The translations under genes and the position numbers were made by a program. Below the pieces are notes generated by a model that was not told the DNA's origin, ran no database searches, and worked only from the letters and a program-made list of their open reading frames with translations. Of a DNA stretch of 64,000 nt, positions 1-15,785 are shown piece by piece (the first letter of the stretch is position 1; the number at the start of each line of letters is the position of its first letter). The DNA comes from Schistosoma haematobium. Taxonomy: Eukaryota; Platyhelminthes; Trematoda; Strigeidida; Schistosomatidae. The stretch covers positions 33,694,536 to 33,758,535 of the forward strand of contig NC_067198.1 in assembly GCF_000699445.3 (NCBI RefSeq), in the 5' to 3' direction.

Positions 1-1197
1 AATTGTGTAAAAAATACGAATCATGAGATGTTATATGTGTTTATTAATTCGATAGCCATTAATTCCTGTTGGTTTCTTTAAAATGAACAAGTCGGCTTTT
101 TGGTTGCATTGTGTTCTCTTAGCTGTATATCTCAGTCGCTAAGCTTTCATTATCGTTCTGGATAAATTTTACATGAAGTAAGCTATGATAGTGTTGTTTA
201 AAGCGACAAATAACGCTTCTGAATTGAACCATATAGAGCTCTGCAGACACAATATATCCAAAAGCATTCATCTGTGCTACAAATCTTTATCATTTCATGA
301 GTCAAATTATTTTGATACGTATGATGATTGTTTCTGTAGTTTAACAAACGATAAGTCTAGGAGCTGTAACAATATAAATGTTGTCATTAGAATGTAAACA
401 AGAGGTGGGCAACTCTTGGAGCTTATGAATCTACTTCTTGTATTGAATTGTGCAATACATTCCAAATAATGTCGAACCCTTATCATAGATTTCAGTACAG
501 AAGTCGCCAATTAAAATCTAAATAAGGTACTGGATGTGACCAGCTCTATCTACTTAATCTTAATTAATTAATTCAAGATAATTGAATATCCATCTACCAC
601 CCTTGTTGCATGTTATATCTTTAGCTAAATAGTTGAATCAGCAATGTATAGACGCTTATAGGAGTGTAATTCTTTACGTTAGTCATGTTTCACAGTCTGA
701 TTCATATGTATATTCATTCTCTTTTTTCATACACCAGAACTTGTTCATTCATCGTAAACAGATCACATTCTTAGGGTTAAGAATTACATCTTAAATCTTA
801 GTCGACATAAATCACTTCATTCTTAACATAAAAGTGTCTTTCGATGGTTAATTTATCAAAAATGTATCACTGAAAAGCCTTAGCATGAAATTAATCCAAT
901 TGAATATACTATTTTTTCTCTTTCCTCTGGTCATATGTTTGTTTAACTAGTAAATAACTTGGAGAAAACGAAAAATGGAAGACTTATTCTCTCACAACAA
1001 TTATACTGTATATGCTAATGGGAAATCCATAAACTGATATTTTTCATCGTAACTTCTAACTTAACTTTTCATGTTTTTATTGAGTTTAAGGGAATTCTAC
1101 AAAGTATATGTGATGGTTTTGCAAGTATATTTTTAAAGATATTAAGCATTTCTATCTACTAATTAGTTTCATTGATCATAATATTTTTTTAAAATAG
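1..1197. other. No exon recognised; probable GRK intron
   Basis: This AT-rich stretch precedes the first recognisable kinase exon. I see no coding block with protein-family similarity here. Because the next exon opens in the middle of a codon and in the middle of a kinase domain, this is probably intron of the same gene, with the upstream exons (RGS-homology domain, ATP-binding loop and HRD motif) left of the window. The small open frames show no family signature. Confidence 0.6.
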
Positions 1198-1287
1198 GAC
1201 ATGTTAGAATTTCGGATCTTGGCTTGGCCGTATATATTGAACCTGGCGGTACAGCTAAAGGAAGAGTTGGAACAGCTGGTTATATGG
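1198..1287 (+). CDS. G-protein-coupled receptor kinase, exon with DLG motif (partial gene)
   Basis: This exon encodes the magnesium-binding DLG motif and the activation segment of a GRK4/5/6-type Ser/Thr kinase, which phosphorylates activated G-protein-coupled receptors at the plasma membrane. Reading frame 3 gives GHVRISDLGLAV, then a stretch ending KGRVGTAGYMG. DLG replaces the usual DFG, as is typical of GRKs. It follows an AG acceptor (1196-1197), starts with the last two bases of a codon, and ends before GTAAGT at 1288. The last base joins the next exon to build the alanine of the APE motif. Four later exons (3057-3265, 6613-6750, 14607-14744, 16806-17366) continue in phase. The 5' part of the gene, including the catalytic HRD loop, is not in the window. 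The match to vertebrate GRK5/6 is from memory of the family; subtype assignment within GRK4/5/6 is inferred. Confidence 0.93.
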
Positions 1288-1310
1288 GTAAGTGTAGCAC
1301 TCACATGTTT

Positions 1311-3349
<2,039 letters not shown>

Positions 3350-4249
3350 TGAATTAACTTTACTTGTTTGATCAGTCTGTCTGTTTAGAGTCATAAATCT
3401 TTACTACACTTTACATCAGCATATTAAGGAAGTGAGTAAACTAATATGATGAAAAAGAAGTTTGTTAGAATCATAGTATCATCGATATTGTAAGAAAAAT
3501 TAAAGATATAATATGTAATTTGAGAATGATTAATAAAATTCAGGAATAAAATCGTATGAAATAATATTGAGACTAGAAATTTACTGAAAGTTGAGCATAC
3601 GTATATATCATCATGATGGATTTCAAAGCTTCGTCAGTTAATCGAATAGTTCCATAAGTTTTCAGCTTTAATTATGTAAGCAGAGTGAAATACATCAATT
3701 ACATTTGCAAAGTTCTCAACAGTTAAAATGTATTATGATAAACCTGTTACTAATACGTCTAAAGTGTCTTCCTAATCGGTTCCTATAACCCCAACCACTC
3801 CTAGAAGTCAACTGAAAGAATAAGAGAAGGTGCGAATCGCCAGTAAAAGTTTTACACCAAGATTAGTTCATCTGCAGAAAAACGACTGTATTTATAGAGT
3901 TATGTACGACCTTCGGCTTATAGACATTGATGGAACTGTGCTAAATATAGTAGCAGTATAGATAAATATCCAATCAAAACCGTGACATGTAATTCTGCGT
4001 TTTCTATATGTCTCTGTGAAGATTCCATTCCACACCGATTGGTTAAAACGTTTCCTGGCTTTTCTGGGCCTTTAGGGACACTTCAACGATGAATATTTTG
4101 GAACTCCCCGACATATTACTTCTAATGCTTCAGGTTTTCTGATGTGGATTGTTTTTGCTTCCGTTTAACATACATGTACAAATATTATTTTTGCAGTTGA
4201 AAACCATTCTAAGAACTTAATTTTCAATTATCATTATGGGATAATTTAG

Positions 4250-4600
4250 AGCCCCAGTGCGACTGCTTCAGCTTGCAAGGTTGAGTAGTGGTACCTGTGT
4301 ACTCCCTCTTATCAAGAAAATTCTAGAGAATTTGATCAGTGGTAAAAGAGCCAAACGAATATGACATTGGCCACTACTCAATCCTATAAGAGGTCAGTTG
4401 CTACTCGAATAACTTAGTGGTAAATTCCTAGATTGTTAAGTTGAATGACCCTTATTCGAATCTTTCAAGGACCATTAGTTTCCTTTAGATTTCAGGTGTA
4501 CTTTTCTAACGAATGTCAACTAGCATGAAACTTAGGTCCAAAGGTTCTTATCAACTATCCCCAACTAACTAGCATACATAGAAAATGTAAGTGAATACTG
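4250..4600. repeat. Possible dispersed repeat fragment (family C-like)
   Basis: The segment around 4510-4570 (AGCATGAAACTTAGGTCCAA) resembles 21955-22000 (AACACGAAACCTAGGTCTAA), and 4330-4385 shares the 'GAACATGACATTGGTCACTACTCA'-like block (in pieces) with 10700-10740, 20515-20570, 21780-21810, 22100-22115 and 51155-51195. It looks like a diverged copy of a medium-copy repeat, class unknown. Confidence 0.35.
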
Positions 4601-4712
4601 ACTACATCAACATGTGCTCGATTACAGGGATGTTATTCACAGTTAAAAAATAAATTTATGAAATCACAATAACACTAATAATGTTAACTTTTATTAACAA
4701 ACAAGCATGAAA

Positions 4713-4947
4713 ATCATGAGATCATGAGCCAATTAAAGCTAAACCACCATGGAAACACTGGACGGCCATTTCGTCCTATTGTGGGACTCCTCAGCAGTGT
4801 GCATCCACGACCCCGCCTCTCGGGATTCGAATCCAGGACCTATCAGTCTTGCGCGCGAGCGCTTAACCACTAGACCAATGAGCCGTCATCCAACGGTGTT
4901 AATGTCTAACCTTAGTGGTCTAGCTCCAACTGACTCATGATCTCAAC
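4713..4947 (-). mobile_element. Family B tRNA-like SINE with hammerhead, short inverted right end
   Basis: Reads on the minus strand as a tRNA-like SINE: pol III B box GGATTCGAATCC (seen here as GGATTCGAATCC around 4823), an A-box-like block TGGTCTAGTGGTTAAGC, then a hammerhead ribozyme (4755-4800) and a 3' end that contains the element's terminal sequence ...ACTCATGATCTC. About 34 bases of the same terminal sequence recur inverted at the other side (4719-4752 versus 4913-4946), so both outer edges are 3' ends. It lies in a GRK intron. Confidence 0.85.
4755..4800 (-). ncRNA. Hammerhead ribozyme, predicted intact, with covariation in stem I
   Basis: Minus-strand type I hammerhead: stem I ACACTG/CAGTGT (six pairs), core CTGAGGA (position 7 is G, which is tolerated), stem II GTCC/GGAC with a seven-base loop, GAAA, a very short stem III (ATGGCCGT) and cleavage triplet GTC. 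The outer stem I pair is A-U here but G-C in the copy at 62748-62793, so both sides changed together. Fold assigned by eye; activity not tested. Confidence 0.75.
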
Positions 4948-5308
4948 TAAATAAAATAATTGAAACAAATAATTTTTGTTTTAATTTAAAAATCTTTGTC
5001 TGTTTGCATAATGTACAATGATTTGTATTTTTCCAAATTATATATTGCACATCTACTTCCTGTCAATATTATGACGTAAACACAACTGGTTGTTTTATAT
5101 TTATTTTGTAGCGTAACTTGTTATTATTGTTACTTCACTGATTACTTATTGAATGATGTAATGGTTGAAGAAAGAAACAAAATACTGGGTGAAGAAAATA
5201 AATACAATAAATTCCATGGAGGATTAGCGTCTTAGCTTGGATAGATGTAATAACATAGTGGATAAATTTTCTTGCTTTACTGAACTGTAAAATAAGTAGA
5301 ATTCCTGT

Positions 5309-5310
<2 letters not shown>

Positions 5311-5364
<54 letters not shown>
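5311..5364. repeat. (TAA)n microsatellite
   Basis: Eighteen TAA units in the GRK intron. The minus-strand open frame over it (poly-isoleucine) is an artefact. Confidence 0.96.
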
Positions 5365-5366
<2 letters not shown>

Positions 5367-5649
5367 GATAGTAACAAAAATAATACAGTAAGGTTTAGTA
5401 ATAGATAGCAAATAAAAGAAGGATACTATGATGCACTCAAGCTACAAATACAGCACTGAGGACAATTAGACTTTAATAATTCAGTGATTGTTACTTCATC
5501 AAAACAGAAGCAATTTAAACCTTTTTGTTTATCAGTAAAGGGTTATGTGGAGATGATAGGGTTTTTGTAGTTTATATCATAAACTGATCGTAAATACACC
5601 ATCATTGAAAATCAAGATGCACTGGTCATCTCTTCCATCTTAGACTTGT

Positions 5650-5755
5650 ATACCACTGTTTCGCGGGTCAGTGGTTTAAATGTTAGGCGTTTGCACTTGA
5701 AACCGAAGGTCTTCAGTTCGACTACCTATGGCGAAGTCGTGGATACACACTTATG
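5650..5755 (+). mobile_element. Family B SINE fragment (tRNA-like part only)
   Basis: Plus-strand tRNA-like segment with the block GGTCAGTGGTTTAAATGTTA, a weak B box (CAGTTCGACTACC) and the following GTCGTGGATACACA. It breaks off just before the hammerhead core would begin. Confidence 0.6.
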
Positions 5756-6612
5756 AATTATTATATATATATAATCGCAATCTGTTTACTCTATGAATTT
5801 CTAATTATAGTATGTTTAAGCTTGTATATACAAGTTTATATTAGTTATCACTTAATAGGAACCGATATTGTGTGCTATCTTATCATTTCATGCGATCAAA
5901 TGTTCATTTAACACTTTACAGTATGTTCGCTAATCTATATGGTTTGATAGATTGCACAATGTGCACTTTCTTCTTTATTGTTTAATAAATGAAAGCCATT
6001 GGTAGAAAACCGAAATTTCATGCCAATTGATACTTGTCAACAATGTATGTGTATATAAAATCTTTAGAGTGATAGTATTCCGTAAGAGATTTGAATGTTT
6101 TTCATCCACCCACGATCAAAGGTAAACACATTCAACAAAAGCGAAATACAAAAATTTGGCTAATCTGTTTTTCTTTAAAAGAATTTCATTTGGTATTTTG
6201 TGTAATACAAAAGATATAGGATTCTAGTTAATATTTATGGACTAATAATATACTTTTACTTTGGAAAAATACTATCTTTCAGGAACATGTAACCAGTTCA
6301 TTGAATTAGATACTGTAGTTTAAACACAATTGGCTTTTAGTTCAAATTTCTTAGGTGAATAATAATAATATTGTTGATTTCATCTGATAATCTATGTGAC
6401 CTATAAAAATTGCTTAAATTTTTTCAATTAATAGTTGATGTGTTGTGTATTGCTTAAGTATACATGTCGTAATAATTAATCTTGTTTGATTTTAAGGACT
6501 TTCTTAATTCACATTCGTGATAGTTAATTTTCATTTTATGAAATTTCACTAGACTTCTTTTTTTGCCTTGTATAATCGAATCTACATTCTTCGTCATACC
6601 TTTTTTTTAAAG

Positions 6613-6750
6613 CTTTTACAAAAAGATCCACATTGTCGACTTGGTTGCGATGATGCTGGTCCCGAAGGTGTTAAACATCACAACTGGTTTTCCTGTATCA
6701 ATTGGGTACGTTTAGAGGCTGGACTTGAGGATGCACCATTTCTTCCTGAT
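6613..6750 (+). CDS. GRK exon: end of kinase domain (RLG motif)
   Basis: Encodes LLQKDPHCRLG, the conserved end of the kinase domain, then ...EGVKHHNWFSCINWVRLEAG and ...DAPFLPD, which enters the AGC-kinase C-tail. The acceptor AAAG is at 6609-6612 and the donor GTAAGT at 6751; both ends are phase 0. In human GRK5/6 the corresponding stretch is about the same length, so nothing is missing. The next exon is 7.9 kb away. Confidence 0.94.
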
Positions 6751-7724
6751 GTAAGTTTACCACTTTTACACGCATTACGAAAATAAACATGTGTACGCGA
6801 TAAATAAATTTATCAGTCCGGACATTATGCTTCTTACAAATAATATAAGTTCATATAATATTTATTGATGGTTAACGATACAATTTATAAGTTCAGATAC
6901 TAACCGATAGAGCTTGGTTCAATCTCAAATCACAATATTTGGAAATTGGGTAGCTAACATAATGATTCATACTCTTTAAAAGCGTTGGGTACTAGGCTAA
7001 ACAGCTATTCCAACCTAGTTAAAGTTATAACATCATAATTTCAATAATAAACCAAGTGGACATATATTTATTGGATAATACTGTCTAACTAACAGTGAAA
7101 TGTTAATTCATTAACGTAATACTCATTTAAACAAGATCATTTAATATCTTGTTAGTAGTGATAAAATAATAAGTTGAAGTGTCGAATATAACAAGTCCAA
7201 CATTCATTTCTCTGATGAGTCTCACTAAAGTCGAAACATATATATTTATAGCTCCTAATTATATCTACTCATAAAATCAAACTAAAAGCTTCTAGGTTAA
7301 TAATAATTAAAATTTTAATATCAAATTGTATATAAATTATAGATTTACGAGTAAATAAATTAAGCCAATTTACGATTACACAAAAAATATCACTAATTTA
7401 TTGCATCACTTTTCTAGAAATGCAGAACTTATGAAAAATTACTAATTTGAGTAAGTTTCTCTTTGAAAAGAAAATTTTGTTCAACATATACACGTAAAAA
7501 AAAGAAATAAACCTTTGAAATTTCTTGAATAATGTTAAATTTAATTGTAATAATATAAGAAATATTTAGCTAACTTTTATAGTTCAATCATATTAAATAT
7601 AACACTTGATCCCCCATGTAATTACAATGTAAAGTTCACCTTTTTAATAAGCATTTTGATTACAATCTCATCATTTCATAATTATAACTTTTTTATTATT
7701 TATAATTAATCTACATTGTTAATT

Positions 7725-7795
7725 CTCTGAACCGATGCATATATGTGCCTGGTCGTACATTGTAGCTGACTGACTGACTGATTCGCTGAAATGTA
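7725..7795 (+). mobile_element. RTE-like 3' tail fragment
   Basis: Contains GAACCGATGCATATATGTGC and the following block, close to the end of the RTE-like fragment at 15750-15785 and, inverted, to 21255-21300 and 25925-25980. Only the non-coding tail is present. Confidence 0.45.
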
Positions 7796-8264
7796 CTAGA
7801 TATAGCTAATGTGTATATTTCTATTGTGTTACATTTCTATTGAAGATAATCCTATTGAGATTACTTTAAGATTTATCAAAATATTGAAATATATTAAATT
7901 TAAATCAACTAATGGTGTTAGAAATTCGTATTCTTGTTAAATCCAATTATTAATGAAATATGTCTTGAAGATTAGTACCATTTTTAAATATTTTAACAGA
8001 TAACTTCATTAAGGATGTAACTAAAGAATAATTATTCTTTTTGTTAATAGGGTTTTTTGTGGAAATTAGTTTAATTAGTTGGTTGTACTTGTCATAGATT
8101 AACATAAGTTGAGGTATTATTGAAAACAGAGGAACACTGTACAATTGTTTTATCATGACTGGTAGAGTCCAGACATAATAGAAGTAAAATAGTTTTCACT
8201 AATGATAATGAGTAATCATTGAGCTATGTTGAATATTGATTGAAGGTTCAGTTGTACTATCGAA

Positions 8265-8420
8265 ACCGCTACTTAATTGTTCTAATAGTCAACCGTTCAC
8301 CACGATACCTGAACATGTTACGTTTGGTCCCTAGGAGTGTTGCGGATATGCACTCTTGAAGAGTCCCATGTTATGACGAAACGACTGTCCAGTTTTTTCA
8401 TCAAAGTACCAATCGTTCAA
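8265..8420 (+). mobile_element. Decayed family B SINE fragment
   Basis: The 3' half only: GGATATGCACTCTTGAAGAG followed by a hammerhead remnant (GTCCCATGTTATGACGAAAC) and the beginning of the tail. The core reads CTTGAAGA rather than CTGANGA and stem II no longer pairs, so it should be inactive. Confidence 0.6.
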
Positions 8421-8989
8421 ATAGCCTTTAATGCTTTCACAGCTGACTGTTAGTTTTAAAATCATTAGGTTATAGATTTAATTTTTGCTAACTTGTAACG
8501 TATTATTTAAATTATGTGTTCGCTTCAACATTTACGTCTGAAATTATAACTTAAAGTAATTCATTACGTCAAATTTCTTAGTTGTTTGATCTATAATAGT
8601 GTGTATATTTGCATACTAGCCTGATAAATTTGTCGTTTAGTTTTTCGTGATTACGTAATTTTTTCGATGATGATGACGACGATATTAATTCCTACAGTTT
8701 AGATTGCTTAGCTTCATTCCTTCTAGTCTCTTGAAATTAATGGATGCTGATAGTAAAACAATATCATTTTATGTTTTGTCTTTATTATTGTTAGGTAAAC
8801 AAGGGTTTTTTCTTCAGTGAATTGATGTTTAAACTTTCGCGTTTATTATGTTATTATTAGTGTAGTGTTTAGTTATGATATACTTTGAAAGCAAAGTATG
8901 ATCTTATATGACCATAATGAATCAATCAATATAGAAGTCAAGGGGGACTTGTGTGGATCGCAGAATTTTCATGGCTTAAGTTGCAAGCT

Positions 8990-9465
8990 GATCTTAGACC
9001 ACTATTGAAAAACTGGAAGCACTGGGTGACCGTTTCGTCTTAGCGTGGGTTTCCTCAGTGGTGTACATCCATGACCCCATATTCATGAATAATGGTTTAA
9101 GCTGAAAATTCTTCAATCGTAACAAATTCCACTATACTAATAATAATGATCTGCTCACTAGTGACTAGCTTCAAGATGGAACTCTTGGAGTTCTAGTGAG
9201 AATCCGTGACCAATGGGACTCAACCACGTCGGGTGTAAGACGGTAATCTACCACAGAAAATGGATGATGTTTGCGCATTCCTGTGACATTAACACCGTTG
9301 AATTCCGAATCAGTGGTTCGGAGGTTAAGCGTCTGCCCGCAAGACTGAAAGTCACGGGTTCGGTTCCAGGCTGCGAGGTCATGAATGCGCTCTTCTGAGA
9401 AGTCCCATTACTAGGGTGAAACGGCCGTCCGGTGCTTTCAGGTTTTCAGTAGTGATCTAACTAAC
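8990..9465 (+). mobile_element. Family B SINE, inverted composite copy
   Basis: The left part (8990-9085) is a minus-oriented 3' end with a decayed hammerhead. From about 9140 a near full-length plus copy follows: the 5' block CTGCTCACTAGTGACTAGC, the middle block, tRNA-like A and B boxes (GGGTTCGGTTCCAGG) and a hammerhead region at about 9387-9440. Its core is CTGAGAA (9395-9401): the catalytic G8 is A, so it is predicted dead. Both outer ends are SINE 3' ends. Confidence 0.75.
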
Positions 9466-9874
9466 AACTGCTCGTCATTTAAATTACGACGATAATGAAG
9501 TCTTTTTTAAAATCTTTATTAATAGCTAATCCATATGGCTTTGAAATATTAAGTTCTAATTTTTAAAAAAGCGCTTTGTTCACTTTTACGTATGTTTGTA
9601 TATGACCAACCGGATAGTATCACTATCTATCCTTCAAACTCACGCACTAAATATACAGAAAAGCTGAGTACACAGACGTGTACTTGGTCACATTTTAGAA
9701 CCGTTTTGTTCGTGTTGTTATTTTTTCTTTTAAAGCAATATGATACCTAAGGCGTACTAATTCGACCGATTTATCAAGGTTTTTTAAAGAAAAGTGTTGC
9801 TATCGATCGGTAAAATGAGAAAATTACGAAAAATAATTGATTTGTATATTAAATGGTCATAAACGTCATCTTGT

Positions 9875-10255
9875 TGTAGGCCGGAAAAAATCTAGGAGCG
9901 GTCAAACCCAAAGATGACGTTAGCCCGTGATGTCATTATCAATTGAACTGAGCCATATTAAAAAGTATAAACTACGTGGTCAGGGTCCTTTCGATTATCG
10001 TAAACATTGGTCAGAGACTTCTAATGACATGATCCAAAATCATTTGAAATGGCGCAGGTGCATCCATTATTTGTCTCCCCCATATTCGAAGCTTTTGAAT
10101 TCCTTAGAATTATTTTTGTTTCAGTGGTTTATATTTTCTTCTCGAATCATCTTTTGTACTTAATATTTTCTTTTACCGACAATAATATCACTACATTTAC
10201 TACTATGGGATTTGCCTTGACTATGTCATCTCTCTATGCTAATAAAGTGTAGCAA
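9875..10255 (+). pseudogene. RTE-like non-LTR retrotransposon, 3' fragment
   Basis: Broken coding end of a reverse-transcriptase polyprotein: one frame reads LRGQGPFDYRKHW, then SETSNDMIQNHLKWRRCIH, the conserved C-terminal tail also seen at 15.5, 21.5 and 26.2 kb, then PYSKLLNSLEL and a 3' UTR. Only the last part of the element remains; the polymerase core is missing. The plus-strand open frames here belong to this fragment and are not a host gene. Confidence 0.75.
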
Positions 10256-10525
10256 CTTGAACCTATTGTTATACTTGTGATCGCCAATTATAGAGCAGTG
10301 AATTATCGATCAGACCAATGGCACGTAAAACCCGTGCTAGCAGTTTAGAGTCCTGATCGGTCCTGCTTTCCGCCTAGCCCATCCAATTAAGTTCAGAACT
10401 CCAATCTCAGCCTCTGTAGTATTGCTCTTTGTGGGATTGGATCTCGGATTATCCAGATCCACAGTCCAAAACGCTATCGCTGAGCTATTCAGGTCACGAT
10501 TAGCAACATGTAGTACTTCGTTATT
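10256..10525 (-). repeat. Dispersed repeat, family C (copy 1)
   Basis: The reverse complement matches 54055-54250 over about 200 bases, sharing GAACTTAA(T/C)TGG(A/C)TGGGC, GGCGGAAAGCAGGACC and a GTTTTA(C/T)G block. A further piece toward 10740 resembles fragments at 20.5, 21.8 and 51.1 kb. No coding capacity seen; class not recognised. Confidence 0.6.
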
Positions 10526-12119
10526 TGCATTGGTTGATTACCGAGTAGGGTTCAATGTCATGTTTGCGTACAGTCCTTTATTAATGATCAAATTAAGCTG
10601 AATATCTCCAACGACATAACATCAAACCAAAATTTACAAAATATCGAGTTACTGAATCTAGTGTCCAGTTTTAAACTTGATCAATAAAATTTAACCAGCA
10701 TTAAAGGAATGGATGAACATGACATCGGTCACTGCTCATTGATCAATAGGTTGTAAATTTACTGGTAATTGGAAATTTATTATTATTTTATTTAAACTTC
10801 CTTAGCTCGCTAATTTTTGAGTGTTTTATCAATACATAATGCCCTTTGATCTTGTTTCTGAGTTTTAAGTTGTTGCGCCAATACATAAAGGGATTACATT
10901 TTAACTCGCTCATGCAAATGAGTGTTTTGTCCTAGTTTAAAGCTTCTCAACATCTTAGCCCCCACACATGTTCAAACGAATAGCCACCAGGTCTCATAAA
11001 GATCACAACACAGATCGCTTCTCTATAATTTAATTTCCATAGTATGAGATATTTGCCCACCGATATTATTCGATAATGATTGCACTATATCACTAGCATT
11101 CTAAAGTTAAATATAATTAAAATTACGAGATTTCAGTTGAATCGCTTAAATGCCATTGTGCTCTATGTAGTGAAACTGAAATGGGATATATTCAATCATT
11201 TAAGCCATCATTACTATGTGGAACTGAAATGTTACACATTAAAATGTATGAATTCATTTCAGTGTTTTAACTGGGTAATGCTAGGTTCCATTGATAAAAA
11301 CCTCTCAAAATTAAGCATATTTTCACCAACTATATGTTTTAATGTGAATAATTGTTTTAAATATATAGCTTAATAAAAAAATTTGAAAATGTCGACTAGT
11401 TGTTTTTACATGAATGGAAATCATTCATACGAATACTTCAATACCGGTTAGATTTTATCTGTCTCAGTCAATTCCAAATGCCTAAGAAGAACATGTTTAA
11501 GAAATATCTTTGCGAGAATCATTAAAAAATGTTTGTTTATCTTCAAACCTAGAAGTTTTGAACTGATTCTACCCTTACATATGTTACATTTATTAAATTA
11601 GGGTATTGTAGAGGATATTTATTTGAATTAACGTTCATAAATTCTAAAGTACTTGGATTTCGCTCTCTCGAATGATAAACAAAGATAAAAATATACCATT
11701 CACTGCAATAGTTTTGTCTGAATTTCTCACCTATTTGTATGTGTATAGTTGATCAGTTGTGAGCTTCTCTTTAAATAACTCAGTTAAGCTAATTAGATAA
11801 AAAAAATACAAACAATAACTGTTACATACATTAAATAATTAGAAAATAAGTTATTAATGTCCAAACCTCAATACTCATAATATTTACACTTGGTTATTTT
11901 GTGCAACTCAGTGATTTAGACATTTCATTACAAACTGAAATTAGAGACCTCATTCCGTGGGCTTTGGTTAATATCACTCGGTCTTCTCCGTTCACCTTTC
12001 TCCTCCCTTCAGTCCACAAATTGTGATTGAATGACATGTACGTCAATATGTACTCATTGAAATGTATTACTAATTATATCATTGAATATGAATAGAAAAA
12101 AAGAATTCAGCGAACCAAG

Positions 12120-12735
12120 TATTGTTTTCGACGAAATCACTTAATTAAGTTGCATATTCGTACTGGTAGTTATTTGGTAAGTATATGAGTTTATAGAAGG
12201 ATAAAAGAGATTGTGCCATGAAATAGTGATCCGAGATTTCAAATATCAAAAGAAGGTTGTCCATTTAACAGATATGAAGAAGAAATACAAAGCGTACAAG
12301 TCTTGATAATAATTGAATAATAATCATAGAAGATCTTTAGACGATAGTAATGACTGATTATGGTTTTTTTAAAAATTACAAAATAATAATAAAAACAGAA
12401 ACAAGACCAAAACATACTGGAGAAGGGAATTAGACTCATGGTTGGATGAAAGACTACCCTTAATTGATGGATCATCAATGCCTCAGTAATGCATAAGGTT
12501 TTGATTTAACTTCCCTCTAATTCATTTCTTTTGACGTTGTAGATTATTGGGTGAAAAATTGTCATAATTTCGACCCGTAAATTATTTTCGCCTTCTTACA
12601 CAACCTTCTAATATTTGAAATCTCGGTTCACTACTCTATGATGCAATCTCTTCTATTCTTCTACAAACTCATACTTATCAAATAACTATAGACACGAATA
12701 CACAGCTTAAGTAAATGATTTCGTCGAAAATAATA
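12120..12735. repeat. Large imperfect inverted repeat in GRK intron
   Basis: The arms are about 12120-12261 and 12599-12735, roughly 75-80 percent identical by eye, with a 340-base spacer. Shared blocks include TTTTCGACGAAATCA with TGATTTCGTCGAAAA, and CGAGATTTCAAATAT with ATATTTGAAATCTCG. No TIR of a known DNA transposon and no coding similarity was recognised; it may be another inverted retroelement duplication. Confidence 0.75.
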
Positions 12736-12969
12736 TTTTATTCACTGACTCCTTTCTATTATTTTTAATAATTGTGACTTAATTTTGGCCATATCCGCCA
12801 CTTTTGACTTAAATTTTACATATTGAATTCTGAAGTTGGTTTTTTTCTTTGGTGAGTGGATATCTTTTCACTTTTATAACAGTGAAATCATTGTACTTTA
12901 ACTTAACCTGGTTGTCGTTAATTTATCAATTTTAATGATTCCCATTGTGAAAAGTAGAACAACACATAT

Positions 12970-13008
12970 AAGCGAACAATTGTTTTCAATTAGATTGTCA
13001 TCAGGCTT
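12970..13008 (-). ncRNA. Hammerhead-like motif in PLE 3' UTR (tentative)
   Basis: On the minus strand: stem I AAGC/GCTT, core CTGATGA, one extra base (C), stem II AAT/ATT with loop CTA, then GAAA, stem III AACAA/TTGTT, and C at the cleavage position. The stem II is weak and the extra base is non-canonical, but the same extra base occurs in the motifs at 39329 and 49660. By-eye fold only. Confidence 0.4.
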
Positions 13009-13161
13009 TACTCTAATATACATGAATATTTATACGAAAATGTTAAAACAATCAAGACAATATGGGTCAATAATCACAATGAAATAGAATAAGTCACCAC
13101 ACATAATTCATGTTGATAGTAGGAAGACAGGTGTACTGATAGTGGTAAGAATAATAAAATA

Positions 13162-14753
<1,592 letters not shown>

Positions 14754-15104
14754 TAATATTAATCATTGTGAATATATTCAATTATGCGAAAAGTGTAAGC
14801 AGCAGTCCTTCATCTAAATGAAAATCAAGGGAGTAAAACTCATTGTATCAATAATATATATATATATATAATGCCATTGTAACAAATTTTTTTCATGTCA
14901 TTGAAAGCTGATCTGAGTCAGTTGATTAGTTTACTTATCTCTGAAGTTTCATCTTTCCTGGGAAGTTATATTCACCTATTTAGACACATAAACATTAGTA
15001 CAAAGAGACACCAAATACATATGCTCCTGATCAAATCTTGGTACATATTCAGAAGGCTCGTTTAACTTCTACCACCTGCGTCTCCTGTAGCTTGAGTGAA
15101 ATGT

Positions 15105-15785
15105 CCGTCTATCAACCAAAGGAAAAGTTCACTGCACAACATTTCGCCCTGTCCTACTTTATGGTTTTGAAGCATGACTATTAAAAATACACAATATTCG
15201 TAGACTAATAGCCACTGAGCATAGATCTATTCGTACCATTGCTCGTGTATTTTGGGACTATCGAGTGAACAATGCATTAGGAATAGGACACTAAATAAAG
15301 ATGACTAATCGGTTGATGAAATAAATCCTCATCAACTGAGGTGGTTGGGATATGTATTACGTATACACAACCATCGTCTACCCCGACGGGGGGTATTGTC
15401 TAGTGTAGAAGTAGGTTGGAAGAAAGTTAAGAGTGACCGAACCAATACATGTCTCCAGTCCATAAGGTCATTGACTATTAATCTGAACTTTGTAGGTATG
15501 TGTAGACTACCTAATTAGAGTTCACACGACTACTTAAATAAATGACTTGAGACTTTGAGTGACATGGCTCAGGACCATTGGTAATGTCACAGGTGCATTC
15601 ACGCTCTGTCTTCCCTTAGTTCTTGAATCCTGAAATGTCCTTATGCCTCTTTGTTTATTTTTTCTAAACATAATTCTTTGTACTACTGCTGATACTGTTA
15701 CTACTACTCTGAGATTTGTCTGTATAGTTTTATCTTTTTCTGCTATAATGGAGTTTGACGAATTGAACCGATGCTATATGTGCCA
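15105..15785 (+). pseudogene. RTE-like non-LTR retrotransposon, 3' fragment
   Basis: Frames shift repeatedly, but family blocks are clear: VLLYGFE-like at about 15150, 'HPHQLRWLGYVLRIHNHRLP' in pieces near 15330-15385, GWKKVKSDRTNT, and the terminal SDMAQ...CHRCIHALSS near 15560-15610. These belong to the C-terminal third of an RTE-like reverse-transcriptase polyprotein. The catalytic FADD part is absent. The 3' tail ends near GAACCGATGCTATATGTGCC (15762-15781). Confidence 0.75.
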
